NCBI GenBank assembly: GCA_004552515.1
Contig: SFOF01000171.1
Coordinates: forward strand, 1-5,090
Source: Clostridiales bacterium
GTDB lineage: Bacteria > Bacillota > Clostridia > Christensenellales > Aristaeellaceae
Length of the DNA: 5,090 nt
Reading direction: 5' to 3'
Shown: positions 4,662 to 5,090 of the stretch, piece after piece
Numbering within the stretch: position 1 is the first letter of the stretch
Layout: each line of letters starts with the position of its first letter
Translations under genes and position numbers: made by a program
Notes under the pieces: model-generated
Database searches by the model: none
The model's input: the letters and a program-made list of their open reading frames with translations, nothing else
Told to the model about the DNA's origin: nothing

Positions 4662-5090
4662 ATGCCTCCGAAGGTCAAGTTTACAAAGGAAGAAATCGTC
4701 AATGCGGCGCTGGACGTCGCACGGGTCAAGGGCGTGGGCGCGGTCACGACGCGCGATATCGGCGCGGCGCTGGGCGTTTCCACGCGCCCGATATTCACCT
4801 ACTTCAACTCCATGGACGAGGTGCGCGCCGAGATGCGCCGCTCGGCCGAGGCGCTCTATCGCAAGTATATCGCCGAGGGACTGACGGCCGAGGTTCCCTT
4901 TCTGGGCGTAGGCATGAAGTACATTGCTTTTGCGCGCGAGGAACCGGCGCTCTATCGCCTGCTCTTCCTCTCGCCGGACGAAAACGGCCAGAGCGGCGCC
5001 ATGGCCGCGCTCAAGACGGCTCAGACGCTGACGCGCGAGTCGATCCAGCGCGTCTATCGCATGAACGAGGCCACGGCCGATCACTATTTC
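4662..5090 (+). CDS. TetR/AcrR-family transcriptional regulator (3' end beyond window)
   Basis: The frame is open from the ATG at 4662 to the right edge, giving 143 residues of a protein that usually has 180-220. The N-terminal DNA-binding domain is clear: KFTKEEIVNAALDVARVKG (6-24) as helix 1, then TTRDIGAALGVSTRPIFTYF (29-48), the TetR helix-turn-helix with its usual aromatic end, and MDEVRAEM (51-58) at the start of helix 4. The remainder (about 60-143) is the helical ligand and dimerisation domain, of which YIAFAREEPALYRLLFLSP (87-105) is typical of one TetR C-terminal type. It should bind DNA as a dimer and be released by a small ligand that cannot be named. A strong promoter with a palindrome at the start site indicates autorepression. 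Target genes probably lie to the right. Confidence 0.93.
   Translation, partial: MPPKVKFTKEEIVNAALDVARVKGVGAVTTRDIGAALGVSTRPIFTYFNSMDEVRAEMRRSAEALYRKYIAEGLTAEVPFLGVGMKYIAFAREEPALYRLLFLSPDENGQSGAMAALKTAQTLTRESIQRVYRMNEATADHYF

Noticed and set aside
4602..5084. Minus-strand open frame (160 codons) opposite the TetR-type gene
   Set aside because: The plus strand has an unmistakable TetR helix-turn-helix, promoter and ribosome binding site; the minus frame is a reversed-codon shadow.

Overview
The window is high-GC bacterial DNA (GC not calculated, but clearly well above 50% and strongly GC-biased at third codon positions). Strong AAGGAG-type ribosome binding sites, sigma-A-type promoters with 17-bp spacers, GTG starts and 4-bp gene overlaps suggest a GC-rich member of the Firmicutes, probably an uncultured clostridial (gut-type) lineage. 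That assignment rests on gene style and family resemblance only. No rRNA, tRNA, CRISPR array, insertion sequence or phage gene was seen.

Layout, left to right. Positions 1-246 hold no convincing gene but contain nested inverted repeats. A Y-family DNA polymerase (dinB-like) is on the minus strand at 247-1515, with a well-formed promoter just upstream. A 304-bp gap follows; it carries that promoter and a Rho-independent terminator serving the next minus-strand gene. That gene (1820-2719) encodes a four-helix membrane domain fused to a flavodoxin-like domain. A divergent promoter region (about 2720-2887) separates it from a compact plus-strand operon of three genes joined by 4-bp overlaps (GTGA, then ATGA): a membrane-anchored small protein (2888-3280), a P-loop kinase-like protein (3277-3795) and a class I SAM-dependent methyltransferase (3792-4553). 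After 108 bp, a TetR/AcrR-type regulator begins at 4662 and runs off the right edge. It has its own near-consensus promoter, and a perfect 16-bp palindrome sits on the predicted transcription start.

How the genes may work together. The polymerase is a stand-alone damage-tolerance gene. The flavodoxin fusion is a single-gene transcription unit with a mapped promoter, ribosome binding site and terminator. The three-gene operon is the only part that looks like a possible uncharacterised system: its architecture implies co-production, but nothing in the sequence reveals a shared substrate. The TetR-type gene looks autoregulated; its other targets probably lie beyond the window. Overall this is mostly ordinary chromosomal DNA with a few regulatory and architectural features worth checking.
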